From contig NZ_JH470338.1 in NCBI RefSeq assembly GCF_000239695.1, positions 1,130,670 to 1,194,669 of the forward strand: a stretch of DNA of 64,000 bases. Direction: 5' to 3'. This document shows, in pieces, positions 44,134 to 52,845 of this stretch (the first letter of the stretch is position 1; each line of letters starts with the position of its first letter). The translations under genes were made by a program, and so were the position numbers. The notes under the pieces are model-generated. The model searched no databases. It had not been told where the DNA came from and saw only the letters and a list, made by a program, of their open reading frames with translations. The DNA comes from Actinomyces graevenitzii C83. GTDB taxonomy: Bacteria; Actinomycetota; Actinomycetes; Actinomycetales; Actinomycetaceae.

Positions 44134-45237
44134 TCACGATTCAGCTTGGCCTGCGCGCCAGTAGCCCATAAAGGACACTTGGCGCCTGTCCACGCCCCAT
44201 TGGCGCACTAAAGCCCGCCGAATAGCGGCTACCTGGCTGCGTTCACCGGCCACCCAAAAGTAGGGAGCTTGTGTCAGCGATTGGTCTTGGCCAAGGTCAG
44301 CTTGGGTTTCGGTGGTGGTTTCCCACAGTATGTCGGTATCGACGTCGAGCTTGGGTAAGTCTTGTCTCTCGACGCCGTCTAGCGCTGCCACTTCAGCCAG
44401 CCAGTCTTGCCATATTTGGGCTGCGGCGCGGGCTGCCTGCTCTACCCAGCCCTGGTTTACGGCACTTACCTGCAAATGGTCCGGCCCTACCCCGGCCTGT
44501 TTAAGGTAGTCACTCCAAGTTGGCGGGCCACTGAGCACCACGGTGAAGTGGCGGTCTGTTTTCTGTTGGGCTTCGTAGTGCAGGCAGGCGTTAATTGCCG
44601 GTAGGGCGCTGCCATCACCTAATAGCACTACTTGTTTGGCCGCCCCGGGCCGGTATTCTAGGCCGCTACCGCGCTGGTCCAGGGCGGAGGCCAGGCGCTG
44701 GCCGGCTGCGTCATAGCCGCGCCAGGGCGCCAACATTACGCAGCTAGCGCCGGCTTTAGCTTGCCGCGCCCAGCTCACGCCCGGCCCTTCATGCTCTGCT
44801 GGCATCCCAGTGACACCAGGTTTGCCAGCGCACCCACTGTTTTCACCGTGCTCGCCTGGCTGGCCGGACACACCGCCACTGCGCTCCCCTTGCTCACCAG
44901 GTTCAACGCCACCAGTTAGGATGTCGATAGCGATTTCGTTGAGCCTGCCGGCCTGGTCGTGGCGTTGGCAGGCCACCGTATAAGTGCGCATATAGCCGCG
45001 CTGGCTCACTGGCAGATCCAGCCATTGGTGGTACCAGCCGCCGTCTAGCTGGCCCAGCGCCAGACCGGCGTCGTCGCTAGCTGCACCCACAATCAGTTTG
45101 ATGCGGGTATCACGCAACCCACCGAGGCCGCCGTCGTCGACTAAATGCAGCTGAGGCCCACTTAACCAAATACGGGCGTATCCAGGCAGGGGGTTTTCAA
45201 CCTGCACAACTTTTAGTGCCAGCGCTGCGTAACTCAC
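44134..45237 (-). CDS. Siderophore-interacting protein (NAD(P)H-dependent ferric-siderophore reductase)
   Basis: SIP-family flavoproteins release iron from ferric siderophores by reduction. The FAD motif R-G-Y-M-R-T-Y-T-V-A lies near residue 80, and the C-terminal NAD-binding domain ends V-A-A-I-R-R-A-L-V-R-Q-W and V-S-F-M-G-Y-W-R-A-G. At 367 residues it is longer than the usual 260-300 because of a Gly/Glu/Pro-rich stretch near residues 105-150 that has repeated P-G-E-x-G units. The start overlaps the ATPase stop by four bases, so it is the last gene of the uptake operon. Confidence 0.9.
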   Translation of the reverse strand: MSYAALALKVVQVENPLPGYARIWLSGPQLHLVDDGGLGGLRDTRIKLIVGAASDDAGLALGQLDGGWYHQWLDLPVSQRGYMRTYTVACQRHDQAGRLNEIAIDILTGGVEPGEQGERSGGVSGQPGEHGENSGCAGKPGVTGMPAEHEGPGVSWARQAKAGASCVMLAPWRGYDAAGQRLASALDQRGSGLEYRPGAAKQVVLLGDGSALPAINACLHYEAQQKTDRHFTVVLSGPPTWSDYLKQAGVGPDHLQVSAVNQGWVEQAARAAAQIWQDWLAEVAALDGVERQDLPKLDVDTDILWETTTETQADLGQDQSLTQAPYFWVAGERSQVAAIRRALVRQWGVDRRQVSFMGYWRAGQAES

Positions 45238-46160
45238 TTCTGCCCCCTCAGTGAGCGCACCGGCACCACCAGGGGCGTACCCGAGACCGGGTCAGGCACT
45301 ACTCGCGCCTCTAGCTCAAAAGCTGCCGCCAGGTTTTGGGTGGTGACCACTTGTGCGGGCTCGCCCGCCGCCAGGATTTGCCCCTCACGCATAAACACCA
45401 GGTAGTCGGCGTAGCGGGCGGCTAGGGCGAGCTCGTGTAGCACCACCACAATGGTGGTTTGGTGGCGTCGGTTTAGCTCACGTAGTAGATCCAGCACCTC
45501 GATTTGGTGGGTTAGATCCAGGTAGGTGGTGGGTTCATCCAGTAGCAGCACACCGGTGCGCTGGGCCAGTACCATGGCGATCCACACGCGTTGACGCTGT
45601 CCACCGGAGAGTGAATCTACTTGGCGGTGGGCTAGTTCGGTGGTGTGGGTGTCGGCCAGGGCTTGGGTCAGCGCCTGTTCATCCTCACGCGACCAGCTGC
45701 GTAGCAGGGAGCGGTGCGGGTAGCGTCCGCGCGCCACTAGTTCGCGTACGGTTAGTCCGGCCGGGGCTTGGGGGCCCTGGGGCAGTAGGCCTAGTTCTTT
45801 GGCGACGGCGCGGGCGGGGCGTGAGGCGATGTCGGCCCCGTTTAGGATCACTTGGCCTTGGCTGGGTTTAAGCAGCCTGGCTAGGCCGCGTAGCAGGGTG
45901 GATTTACCGCAGCCGTTAGGCCCGGCCAGCACAGTTAGCTGGGCAGGTGGAGGGGTAAGGCTGACGCCTTTAACGATTGGCTGGCCGCCGTAGCCTAGCT
46001 GCACTCCCTGGGCGCTTAGCTGGCCCTGGTTGGCAGAAAGCTGGCCCTGAGCGGCCGCGCCCGGCTGGGGCTGACTTGCCGCGCCCTGCGGGCCTTGACT
46101 GGCTGCGCCTGGCTGCTCAGCGTCTGCCTGCGAGCCGGGGGCCGGTGATTTATTCGTCAT
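45234..46160 (-). CDS. Siderophore ABC transporter ATPase (FepC type)
   Basis: The protein energises siderophore import. Walker A G-P-N-G-C-G-K-S-T-L-L, signature L-S-G-G-Q-R-Q-R-V and Walker B V-L-L-L-D-E-P-T-T-Y-L-D are complete. The first 50 residues are a Gln/Gly/Ala/Pro-rich leader with repeated G-Q-L-S-A-N/Q-G units, absent in usual FepC proteins. A later start is possible but none has a better ribosome-binding site. It lies three bases after the second permease gene. Confidence 0.93.
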   Translation of the reverse strand: MTNKSPAPGSQADAEQPGAASQGPQGAASQPQPGAAAQGQLSANQGQLSAQGVQLGYGGQPIVKGVSLTPPPAQLTVLAGPNGCGKSTLLRGLARLLKPSQGQVILNGADIASRPARAVAKELGLLPQGPQAPAGLTVRELVARGRYPHRSLLRSWSREDEQALTQALADTHTTELAHRQVDSLSGGQRQRVWIAMVLAQRTGVLLLDEPTTYLDLTHQIEVLDLLRELNRRHQTTIVVVLHELALAARYADYLVFMREGQILAAGEPAQVVTTQNLAAAFELEARVVPDPVSGTPLVVPVRSLRGQK

Positions 46161-46163
46161 CTG

Positions 46164-47135
46164 TTAATTTCCTTTACGCAGCAACACGCTTAGCAGCACC
46201 GGCGCCCCCAAAGCGCCGGTTATCAAGCCCACCGGGTAGGGGCCGGAAGGCAAAATTTGCCCCACCGCATCAGCTAGCAACACAATCACCACGCCGGTAA
46301 GCGCACTCAAGCTCAAACTCCAGCGGCCAGTTAGGCGCAGTGCCAAGGGGCCGGCCACAAAAGACACAAAAGCAATCGGCCCGGCAGCCGCCGTCGCACT
46401 AGCAATCAGCGCCACCACCAAGGCCACAATGATCATGGTGTCACGCACCGGGCGGGCCCCTAAACCTGCGGCCAGATCGTCACCTACCTCCAGCACCTCC
46501 AAATTACGACGGCGCAGCGCCACCAGGGGTACTAGCACCGCCATTAGCGCGGCTAGCAGGCTTACCCGCTGCCAGGTGGCTGAGGCTAGTGAACCAGACA
46601 GCCACACCATGGCTTCACGCACCTGGTAGGTGTTAGCAAAGGTGGTGACCATGATGATCAAGGAGTTGACGGCGGCCCCTACCCCCACCCCGATCAGCAC
46701 AAAACGGCCAGAAATACCGCCGCGCCCACCGGCCAGGAAACCCACAATGGCCACAATGGCAATAGCGCCCACAAAGGCCGCGCCAGACACTGGCAAGCCA
46801 CGCAGCCCAAAAATCACCATCGCTACCATGGCGCACAGCGAGGCGCCCGCGCTTACCCCCAGCACGTCGGGGCTGGCCAGGGGGTTACGCATAAGCCGTT
46901 GCAGCAGTGAGCCACCCAGCCCAAAACACACCCCCACCAGCACGCCTAGCACTATGCGGGCGGCGCGAAACTCCCACACAATTAAGGCGGCAGTGGAATC
47001 GGGGTCCGTTACGGCTAGCCACAAATCCCCAAAACCTAGTTGGGGGTTTACTAGCAGCAGGGAGATAAGCGCGCCGCCTACCGCCAGGGCCAGCAAAATT
47101 GCGGCCACGCTTACGTTCTTGAGGCGGACTTTCAC
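46164..47135 (-). CDS. Siderophore ABC transporter permease (FecCD family)
   Basis: This 323-residue protein has about nine membrane helices and the FecCD loop A-G-P-I-A-F-V-S-F-V-A-G-P-L-A-L-R, which contacts the ATPase. It also has R-N-P-L-A-S-P-D-V-L-G-V-S-A-G-A. GTG at 47133-47135 overlaps the stop of the other permease by four bases, which makes it the likely start. The frame is open further upstream, but that part lies inside the neighbouring gene and encodes an unlikely Gly/Ala-rich stretch. Confidence 0.92.
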   Translation of the reverse strand: MKVRLKNVSVAAILLALAVGGALISLLLVNPQLGFGDLWLAVTDPDSTAALIVWEFRAARIVLGVLVGVCFGLGGSLLQRLMRNPLASPDVLGVSAGASLCAMVAMVIFGLRGLPVSGAAFVGAIAIVAIVGFLAGGRGGISGRFVLIGVGVGAAVNSLIIMVTTFANTYQVREAMVWLSGSLASATWQRVSLLAALMAVLVPLVALRRRNLEVLEVGDDLAAGLGARPVRDTMIIVALVVALIASATAAAGPIAFVSFVAGPLALRLTGRWSLSLSALTGVVIVLLADAVGQILPSGPYPVGLITGALGAPVLLSVLLRKGN

Positions 47136-48133
47136 AGTGACACCACCTGCCGGCGTCGCACTAGCGCTACCAGCACCGGCACCCCAATTAGGGCCACCAG
47201 CACCCCGGCGGGCACCTCCGCCGGCGGCCAAATTAGGCGCCCCACCGTGTCGGCGGCGATCACCAGTATGGGGCCAGCTAGCAGGCTAGAGCCCAGCACC
47301 CAGCCCATTGCCGGCCCGCCCACGCCCCGCAGTAGGTGGGGCGCAATAATGCCCACAAAGCCTAGCGGACCAGCCAAGGCGGTAGCTCCCGCGCAGCAAC
47401 ACACAGCCCCGAGTGCCCCCAGGGAGCGGGCCCGCAGCAGGTTAATACCCAGGCCGGTGGCGACGTCGTCGCCCATAGAGAGCCCATCTAAGGCGCGATT
47501 TTGCAGCAAAAGCAGGCAAATCCCGACCCCTACCAGGCAGGCAGCCGGCCAAATCAGCTCCCAGCTGCGGCCACTAACCACGCCCAGGGTCCAGCGCCGG
47601 AAAGAATCCATGTCTTGGCCGCGTGTGAGGATAAACAGCTGAGTCACGCTGGCTACGCCCGCGCTGGTGGCCGCACCCGCCAGTACCAGTGTGATGGGGT
47701 CGGCCCCCGAGGAGGCGGTGATAGTCACGCCCCACACCAGCGCCGCCGCGATAACCGCCCCCACCATGGCGCTAAAAAGGTATGAGGCGGGCGTGGCGTA
47801 ACCAATTAGCACTGTAAAAACCACCACGGCCAGGGCCGCCCCGGCGTTAACCCCAATTAACCCCGGGTCGGCCAGCGGGTTGCGGGTGATGGCCTGCATG
47901 GCGGCGCCGGCGCAAGCCAGCCCCGAGCCGGCTACTAAAGCCACTGCGGTGCGGGCCAAGCGCGCCTCAAGTACGGCGGCGTCGATAGCTTTTACCGGCC
48001 GATCATCAATCCAGGCGCTAACCACCTGCCAGCTAATTGCACGGGCCCCAAACATGAAGGAAGCCGCACAGGCCAGGGCCAGGGTAATAACTAGCGCCGC
48101 CGCAATAAGTAGGCGTTTTTTAGCTAGCGTCAA
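47132..48133 (-). CDS. Siderophore ABC transporter permease (FecCD family)
   Basis: The 333-residue polytopic protein has R-N-P-L-A-D-P-G-L-I-G-V-N-A-G-A and A-G-P-L-G-F-V-G-I-I-A-P-H-L-L-R, the FecCD signatures. It pairs with the following permease to form the membrane channel. It starts two bases after the binding-protein stop and overlaps the next gene. About nine helices are visible. Confidence 0.93.
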   Translation of the reverse strand: MTLAKKRLLIAAALVITLALACAASFMFGARAISWQVVSAWIDDRPVKAIDAAVLEARLARTAVALVAGSGLACAGAAMQAITRNPLADPGLIGVNAGAALAVVVFTVLIGYATPASYLFSAMVGAVIAAALVWGVTITASSGADPITLVLAGAATSAGVASVTQLFILTRGQDMDSFRRWTLGVVSGRSWELIWPAACLVGVGICLLLLQNRALDGLSMGDDVATGLGINLLRARSLGALGAVCCCAGATALAGPLGFVGIIAPHLLRGVGGPAMGWVLGSSLLAGPILVIAADTVGRLIWPPAEVPAGVLVALIGVPVLVALVRRRQVVSL

Positions 48134-48135
48134 GG

Positions 48136-49179
48136 CTACTTCTCAAGGACTTTAGCTACGCGCGGCACGTAGGACTTGAGCGCATAGGTGGCGCTGAGCG
48201 CACTGAAAGCCGAGATGCTCATGGCGTCAGTCTTGTTGTAATCCAAGATGGCGCTGCCGTTAGCAATGGCCGGGATCTTGCTTAACAGCGGGTCAGCCTT
48301 GATGGCGGCGGCGGCCTTTTCGTCATCAACCCAGGAGTGGAAGACGTCAGCTACCAGCTTGTCGGCCTGCTCAGCGGAGTAGTCGGCGTAGAAAGTTTTG
48401 CTCTTGGCGTCAATGGCGGCCACCACCGGGGCCTGCACTAGACCCAGGGCCTGGAAGAAACGCGAGCGGTTGTCGCCGTGCATGTACAGGGAGATGGAGT
48501 GGTCTGCGCTGCCGATAGCGCCGGTGATGAAGGTGGCGCCTTTGAACTTGGGGTGCTGCTTAGCTACCTGCGCAAACTGGGCGTTGACGGCGTCTACTAC
48601 TTCCTTGGCCTTGGCGCTGCGGCCTAGCGCTTGGCCCACCATGGTGGTTACTTCATTCCAGGGGGTGGTCCAGGCTCCGCCAGTCTTGGAGTAGGCGATA
48701 GTGGGGGCGATTTTGCTGAGCTGGTCGTATTCTTCTTTGCTGATGCCGCTAAGTGCCGCCACGATCAGATCCGGCTTGTAACCGGCGATTTCCTGGATGG
48801 GCAGGGAGTCGGTGGAGGTGAACTGCTTGGGGTAGTTGACACTGCCGGGGGCGGCGCCGAGCTTGGTTAGCGCCTCATCCTTCCAGGGCAGAGACTTGTA
48901 TTTGTTGCCGCCCCAGGTGTTTGCGGGCATGGCTACGGGCACTACCCCCAGGGCAATAATGGCTTCTTCGTTGCCCGAGGAGATGGACACTACCCGCTTG
49001 GGCTCAGCTTTGATGGTGGTGGTGCCGTAGACGTGGGCTACGTTTACCGGGAATTTGTCTGTGGCCTTGCTGGCGGCTCTGGCCTGACTGCCGGCAGTTT
49101 TGGTACCGCAGGCGCTTAGCCCTGTCCCAATAGCGACGACGGCGCTGGCGCCCAGTAGGTGGCGACGTGAAAGCATCAT
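48136..49179 (-). CDS. Siderophore-binding lipoprotein (FepB/FecB-like)
   Basis: The binding protein delivers ferric siderophores to the permease pair. The signal peptide begins M-M-L-S-R-R-H-L-L-G and ends in the lipobox L-S-A-C with Cys24, the lipid-attachment site. The paired arginines suggest possible Tat export. The mature part shows the TroA-like fold, with P-K-R-V-V-S-I-S-S-G-N-E-E near residue 60 and a C-terminal S-A-L-S-A-T-Y-A-L. At 347 residues the length is normal. It is first in a five-gene operon behind a candidate IdeR box. Confidence 0.93.
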   Translation of the reverse strand: MMLSRRHLLGASAVVAIGTGLSACGTKTAGSQARAASKATDKFPVNVAHVYGTTTIKAEPKRVVSISSGNEEAIIALGVVPVAMPANTWGGNKYKSLPWKDEALTKLGAAPGSVNYPKQFTSTDSLPIQEIAGYKPDLIVAALSGISKEEYDQLSKIAPTIAYSKTGGAWTTPWNEVTTMVGQALGRSAKAKEVVDAVNAQFAQVAKQHPKFKGATFITGAIGSADHSISLYMHGDNRSRFFQALGLVQAPVVAAIDAKSKTFYADYSAEQADKLVADVFHSWVDDEKAAAAIKADPLLSKIPAIANGSAILDYNKTDAMSISAFSALSATYALKSYVPRVAKVLEK

Positions 49180-49243
49180 TTTTATCCCCTTTTAAACGGT
49201 TTTACCCTTAAGAGTGTGGCCTAGTGTGCTTAGGGTAACAAGG

Positions 49244-49262
49244 TTAGGTTTATCTCAGTTAA
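49244..49262. promoter_or_regulatory. Candidate DtxR/IdeR iron box
   Basis: TTAGGTTTATCTCAGTTAA matches the 19-base IdeR/DtxR consensus at about 13 positions by eye, with the first half nearly perfect. A second similar half, TTAGGGTAACAAGG, lies 14 bases before it. The site is 65 bases upstream of the siderophore-binding protein gene, where iron-loaded repressor would shut the operon. It is also within 90 bases of radA on the other strand. Confidence 0.45.
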
Positions 49263-49329
49263 TTTGGGGCTTTGGGAACTTGCAAATTACGTCGCTAGCG
49301 CCGTGGTATAGGCGCGTTAGAGTGAAGCC

Positions 49330-50712
49330 GTGGCAAAAAAGGAAAGCTATCGCTGTAGTGAATGTGGCTGGCTCAGTGCGAAATGGCAGGGGCAGTGCCG
49401 CCAGTGCCAGGCTTGGGGCACCCTGGTAGAGGTTGGTGCCAGTGCTGGCCTAGCCAAAACCGCTGTGCGCACCCCCATTCAGGCCGCTCAGCCCATTTCT
49501 CAGGTCAGTGCCGAGTCAGCCCAGGCCCGTCCCAGTGGGGTTGGTGAGCTTGACCGGGTGTTGGGAGGGGGGATCGTGCCCGGGGCCGTGATTTTGCTGG
49601 CTGGCGAGCCCGGCGTCGGTAAATCCACCCTGCTGCTTACCGTAGCCGCTAACGCAGCCAGGCAAGCTAAGCTAACTGGCGCCGGCAGCGTCCTATACAT
49701 AACCGGCGAGGAGTCTGCCTCCCAGGTGCGCCTGCGCGCGGCGCGCATTGATGCTTTAGCTGACAACCTGCTGCTAGCTGCGGAAACTGAGCTAGGGGCG
49801 GTGCTTGGCCAGGTTGAGCAGGCTAATCCGGCGCTACTGATAGTGGACTCGGTGCAAACCATTGCCTCAGCTGATGTTGAAGGCTCAGCTGGTGGTACCA
49901 GCCAGGTGCGGGCAGTGGCGGCGTCAATCATTGCCCTAGCTAAAGAACGCAATATTCCGGTGTTGTTGGTAGGGCACGTCACTAAGGACGGCGGCATTGC
50001 CGGTCCGCGCGTGCTTGAGCACCTAGTGGATGTGGTGTGCCAGTTTGAAGGTGAGCGCCACGCCCGTTTGCGTCTGCTGCGGGCAGTTAAAAACCGCTAT
50101 GGCCCTACCGATGAAGTTGGCTGCTTTGAGCTGGGTGAACGTGGCATTGTGGAGCTGGCTGATCCGTCTGGGCTGTTTTTGTCTCAGGCCCGCTCTGAGG
50201 TTCCCGGCACCTGCGCTACCGTCACTTTAGAAGGACGCCGGCCCATGGCTATTGAGATTCAGGCTTTGGTGGCTTCTACCCATGCCGGCTCACCGCGCCG
50301 CACCACCTCGGGGCTGGATTATTCACGTACCGCCATGGCTTTGGCGGTATTACAGGCCCGCATGAAGGTGGATACCTCCTCAAGTGATGTCTATGTTTCC
50401 ACCGTGGGTGGGGCCAAAGCCATTGAACCAGCTGCTGACCTGGCCCTAGCTATTGCGGTGGTGTCTGCGGCCCGTAATTTACCAACTCCCCCAGGCCTGG
50501 TGGCTTTTGGTGAAGTGGGCTTAACCGGAGAGCTGCGCGCCACGGTGGGGGTGCAGCGGCGTTTAGCTGAAGCTGCCAGGCTTGGTTTTGACCGCGCAAT
50601 TGTGCCTTTGGCTGGCTCCGCTGAGCTACGCCCTATTAAAGGCATGAAAGTGCTACCGGTAGCTCACTTGGCCCAGGCGGTAGGTGCCGCGCTAACGCCA
50701 CTAGATCAGTAA
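49330..50712 (+). CDS. radA: DNA repair protein RadA
   Basis: RadA is a RecA-like ATPase that helps branch migration in recombination. The 460-residue protein has the C4 zinc finger C-S-E-C-G-W and C-R-Q-C at the N-terminus, and Walker A G-E-P-G-V-G-K-S-T-L-L. The RadA motif K-N-R-Y-G-P-T-D-E-V-G is present, with Tyr where most have Phe. A C-terminal Lon-protease-like domain without the active Ser follows. GTG 49330 starts the protein directly before the zinc finger. The next gene is convergent and overlaps its end by seven bases. Confidence 0.96.
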   Translation: MAKKESYRCSECGWLSAKWQGQCRQCQAWGTLVEVGASAGLAKTAVRTPIQAAQPISQVSAESAQARPSGVGELDRVLGGGIVPGAVILLAGEPGVGKSTLLLTVAANAARQAKLTGAGSVLYITGEESASQVRLRAARIDALADNLLLAAETELGAVLGQVEQANPALLIVDSVQTIASADVEGSAGGTSQVRAVAASIIALAKERNIPVLLVGHVTKDGGIAGPRVLEHLVDVVCQFEGERHARLRLLRAVKNRYGPTDEVGCFELGERGIVELADPSGLFLSQARSEVPGTCATVTLEGRRPMAIEIQALVASTHAGSPRRTTSGLDYSRTAMALAVLQARMKVDTSSSDVYVSTVGGAKAIEPAADLALAIAVVSAARNLPTPPGLVAFGEVGLTGELRATVGVQRRLAEAARLGFDRAIVPLAGSAELRPIKGMKVLPVAHLAQAVGAALTPLDQ

Positions 50713-51257
50713 CGACGCACAGCTTTCTTACCGGTAATTGCGCCGATAATTAGGAACAGTACGCCAGCCATCAGCCCCACCACCAGGGCAATACCGGCGG
50801 GAATAAAGATAATCGCAAAGAAAGTAGCCACTGAGCCATCTTTAACATGGCTGATACCCACCTGGGACACGGCGCTGGTGTCACAGTTTACGGTGGCATT
50901 AGTGGTGGTGGAAGGAAACACGTGACCAACAATCACCGTGTCGTCCTCTTCTAGGCGGTACTTGGAGTTTTCCAGCTTCACTTCTAGCTGGGAGCCGTCA
51001 GCGGTGGTCACGCTACAAACTGGCTTAGCCACCTGATCAGCCTGCACCCCATCAGCCAGGCGCGCCCACAGCACGTTTTTACTGTCCGTAAACGTCTCGG
51101 TAAACGGGCCAGAGTTGTCATGCCAGGTAATCACCCGGTTCTGGCTAGCTTCTTTACTGAGCGTAAACAGGTTGTAGCCAGACCAAATCCCTGCCGCTAA
51201 GCCAAGCGCGGCGATCACAAAAGAAATAACCGCCAGAACTTTAAAAACGCCGTTCAT
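50706..51257 (-). CDS. Small two-helix membrane protein with extracellular domain, unknown function
   Basis: I do not recognise this 183-residue protein. A membrane helix lies at residues 5-27 and another at about 147-172. Between them is an extracellular beta-rich domain with two Cys (V-C-S-V-T and V-N-C-D-T) that could form a disulfide. The C-terminus is basic (G-K-K-A-V-R-R-Y). It lies eight bases after the repeat-rich protein gene on the same strand, and both are likely one transcript. Confidence 0.7.
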   Translation of the reverse strand: MNGVFKVLAVISFVIAALGLAAGIWSGYNLFTLSKEASQNRVITWHDNSGPFTETFTDSKNVLWARLADGVQADQVAKPVCSVTTADGSQLEVKLENSKYRLEEDDTVIVGHVFPSTTTNATVNCDTSAVSQVGISHVKDGSVATFFAIIFIPAGIALVVGLMAGVLFLIIGAITGKKAVRRY

Positions 51258-51265
51258 CCATCTAC

Positions 51266-52843
51266 CTACTTAACGATAAAAACTTGCTGGCCGATAAGCT
51301 CTTTGCCATCCAGGTTCAAACGCAGCACGTATGTGCCCGCCTGGGAGGGGCCAGCTGAAGAACAGTCAGCCTTATAACGCTGCCCACTCCAGCTAACTGA
51401 AGTGGTGAAAGAGTCAGGGGTGGGGTTAGCTGATACATAAGCTGATTCCCCTGCAGCCTTAGCCGTCAGCGGCGCCAGCAGCATTTTGCGGCTACTTGGC
51501 TCAGCCTTGCAGGTAGCGCCGTCGTAGACAGTGTCTGTGCCGGAGGTAACCCGCATTTGCAGATGCTCAGAGCCCACATCAAATATGCAGGGAATGTTGG
51601 CTTTATTAGCCACCTTCAAGCTGACAGTTAAAGCTTGACCACGCGCCACCTGGGCCGGCAAGGTAACCGTGACATCCAGATTCTTAGCGTCACAAGCCAG
51701 CGGGGTGGGCATACCACTGCCCTGGTTTTGGCGCGCCGCCTGCAAGTTTTGCACGCGCACAGTCTCAGTTACGTAGTTAAAGCCCCACACCACCAGCACC
51801 ACTGTGAGCACTACCAAAAATACGTTGCGTCCCAGGCGCATTAAGGAGGCTTTAAGCGCCGGGTCCATTGGCTGGCGCGGCGGCTTCTTGGGACGAGTGA
51901 CGGGGGGACGACGCCGCTCGGGCGCCTGTGATTGCGGGCGCGAGGGGCGGGCCCCAGGCGCATTAACCCGGCGATTAGCGGCACCTTGCGCCTGTTTACG
52001 CGGATTTTGCCGCTGGCCACCAGCAGCGCCGCGCCGGGCAGTACTAGCAGCTCCAGTGCGTGAAGTGTTACGGGTTTGGGCGCTGCGGCCCTGTCCACTG
52101 CGGCCCTGAGCGGCGCGGGCCTGACTGGAGCGAGGTTGACTGGCGCGGCTCTGAGCGGCGCGCGCCTGGCCAGAGTGGCCTTGGCTAGGGCTGCCCTGCG
52201 CACTGTGAGCCTGAGTGGCGCGAGCCCCCGACTGCCCCTGACTGCGCTGAGCATTACTAGGCTGACCGGCGTTGCGTCCCTGAGCGGCGCGCGCCTGGGC
52301 AGAGCGAGCTTGAGAACTACGCCCCTGACCGCTGCGCGCTTGAGAGTGGCTGTGACCGCCTCGGCCTGAGCTGCGCTGAGCACCTCGCGGCGAACCACTT
52401 TGAGTAGAGCCTTTTTGACCAGCTGACTTTGACTCAGCTGCTTTTGACCCAGCAGCCCCTTGAGAAGAGTTCTTCTGCGCGGGGCGGCCCTGCGCATTTC
52501 TCGACGCCGCCCCCTGGCCTAGTCCACCCTTAGCTGGGTGAGGCTTGCGAGCTTGACCAGAAGCAGTCTGGCGCCCACTAGTAGCGCCTTGACCAGTACG
52601 TTTAGAACTATTGGCAGCCCCCGCCCGGACAGAGCCCTGACTGGGGTGGGCGCTGCGCCCCGTCTGGGCACTCGGGCGCGGCTTAGCGACGCGTGCACCA
52701 CCAACGCCCTTACCGGCGCCACTAGAGCTGCGTGGGGCGGCGTCGTCGCTATCAGGTAGATCTTGAACCAGCCTTAACGGCGGGAAAGGTGACTTACGCC
52801 TACCGCGAGTACGGTTACTGCTGTCGTCGTCACCTCTGGCCAT
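51266..52843 (-). CDS. Membrane protein with long Gln/Ser/Arg/Ala repeat tract and extracellular domain
   Basis: No family is recognised for the whole 525-residue protein. The N-terminal cytoplasmic part, residues 40-330, is a strongly basic low-complexity tract of short units such as S-Q-A-R-S-A-Q-A-R and G-Q-G-R-S. A membrane helix follows (about 335-357) and then an extracellular domain of about 150 residues, with Cys residues and a beta-sandwich look (V-T-L-P-A-Q-V-A-R-G-Q-A-L-T-V). The long basic tract could bind nucleic acid or membrane phosphates, but this is a guess. It precedes another membrane protein in the same operon. Confidence 0.75.
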   Translation of the reverse strand: MARGDDDSSNRTRGRRKSPFPPLRLVQDLPDSDDAAPRSSSGAGKGVGGARVAKPRPSAQTGRSAHPSQGSVRAGAANSSKRTGQGATSGRQTASGQARKPHPAKGGLGQGAASRNAQGRPAQKNSSQGAAGSKAAESKSAGQKGSTQSGSPRGAQRSSGRGGHSHSQARSGQGRSSQARSAQARAAQGRNAGQPSNAQRSQGQSGARATQAHSAQGSPSQGHSGQARAAQSRASQPRSSQARAAQGRSGQGRSAQTRNTSRTGAASTARRGAAGGQRQNPRKQAQGAANRRVNAPGARPSRPQSQAPERRRPPVTRPKKPPRQPMDPALKASLMRLGRNVFLVVLTVVLVVWGFNYVTETVRVQNLQAARQNQGSGMPTPLACDAKNLDVTVTLPAQVARGQALTVSLKVANKANIPCIFDVGSEHLQMRVTSGTDTVYDGATCKAEPSSRKMLLAPLTAKAAGESAYVSANPTPDSFTTSVSWSGQRYKADCSSAGPSQAGTYVLRLNLDGKELIGQQVFIVK

Positions 52844-52845
52844 AC

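Noticed and set aside
47136..47231. N-terminal extension of the permease
   Set aside because: It overlaps the end of the upstream permease gene and encodes an unlikely Gly/Ala-rich stretch; the GTG at 47135 gives the usual GTGA overlap.
51841..52497. 218-codon frame within the repeat-rich protein gene
   Set aside because: It is an alternative frame of the simple repeat; the other frame continues into a membrane helix and a folded domain, so that one is real.
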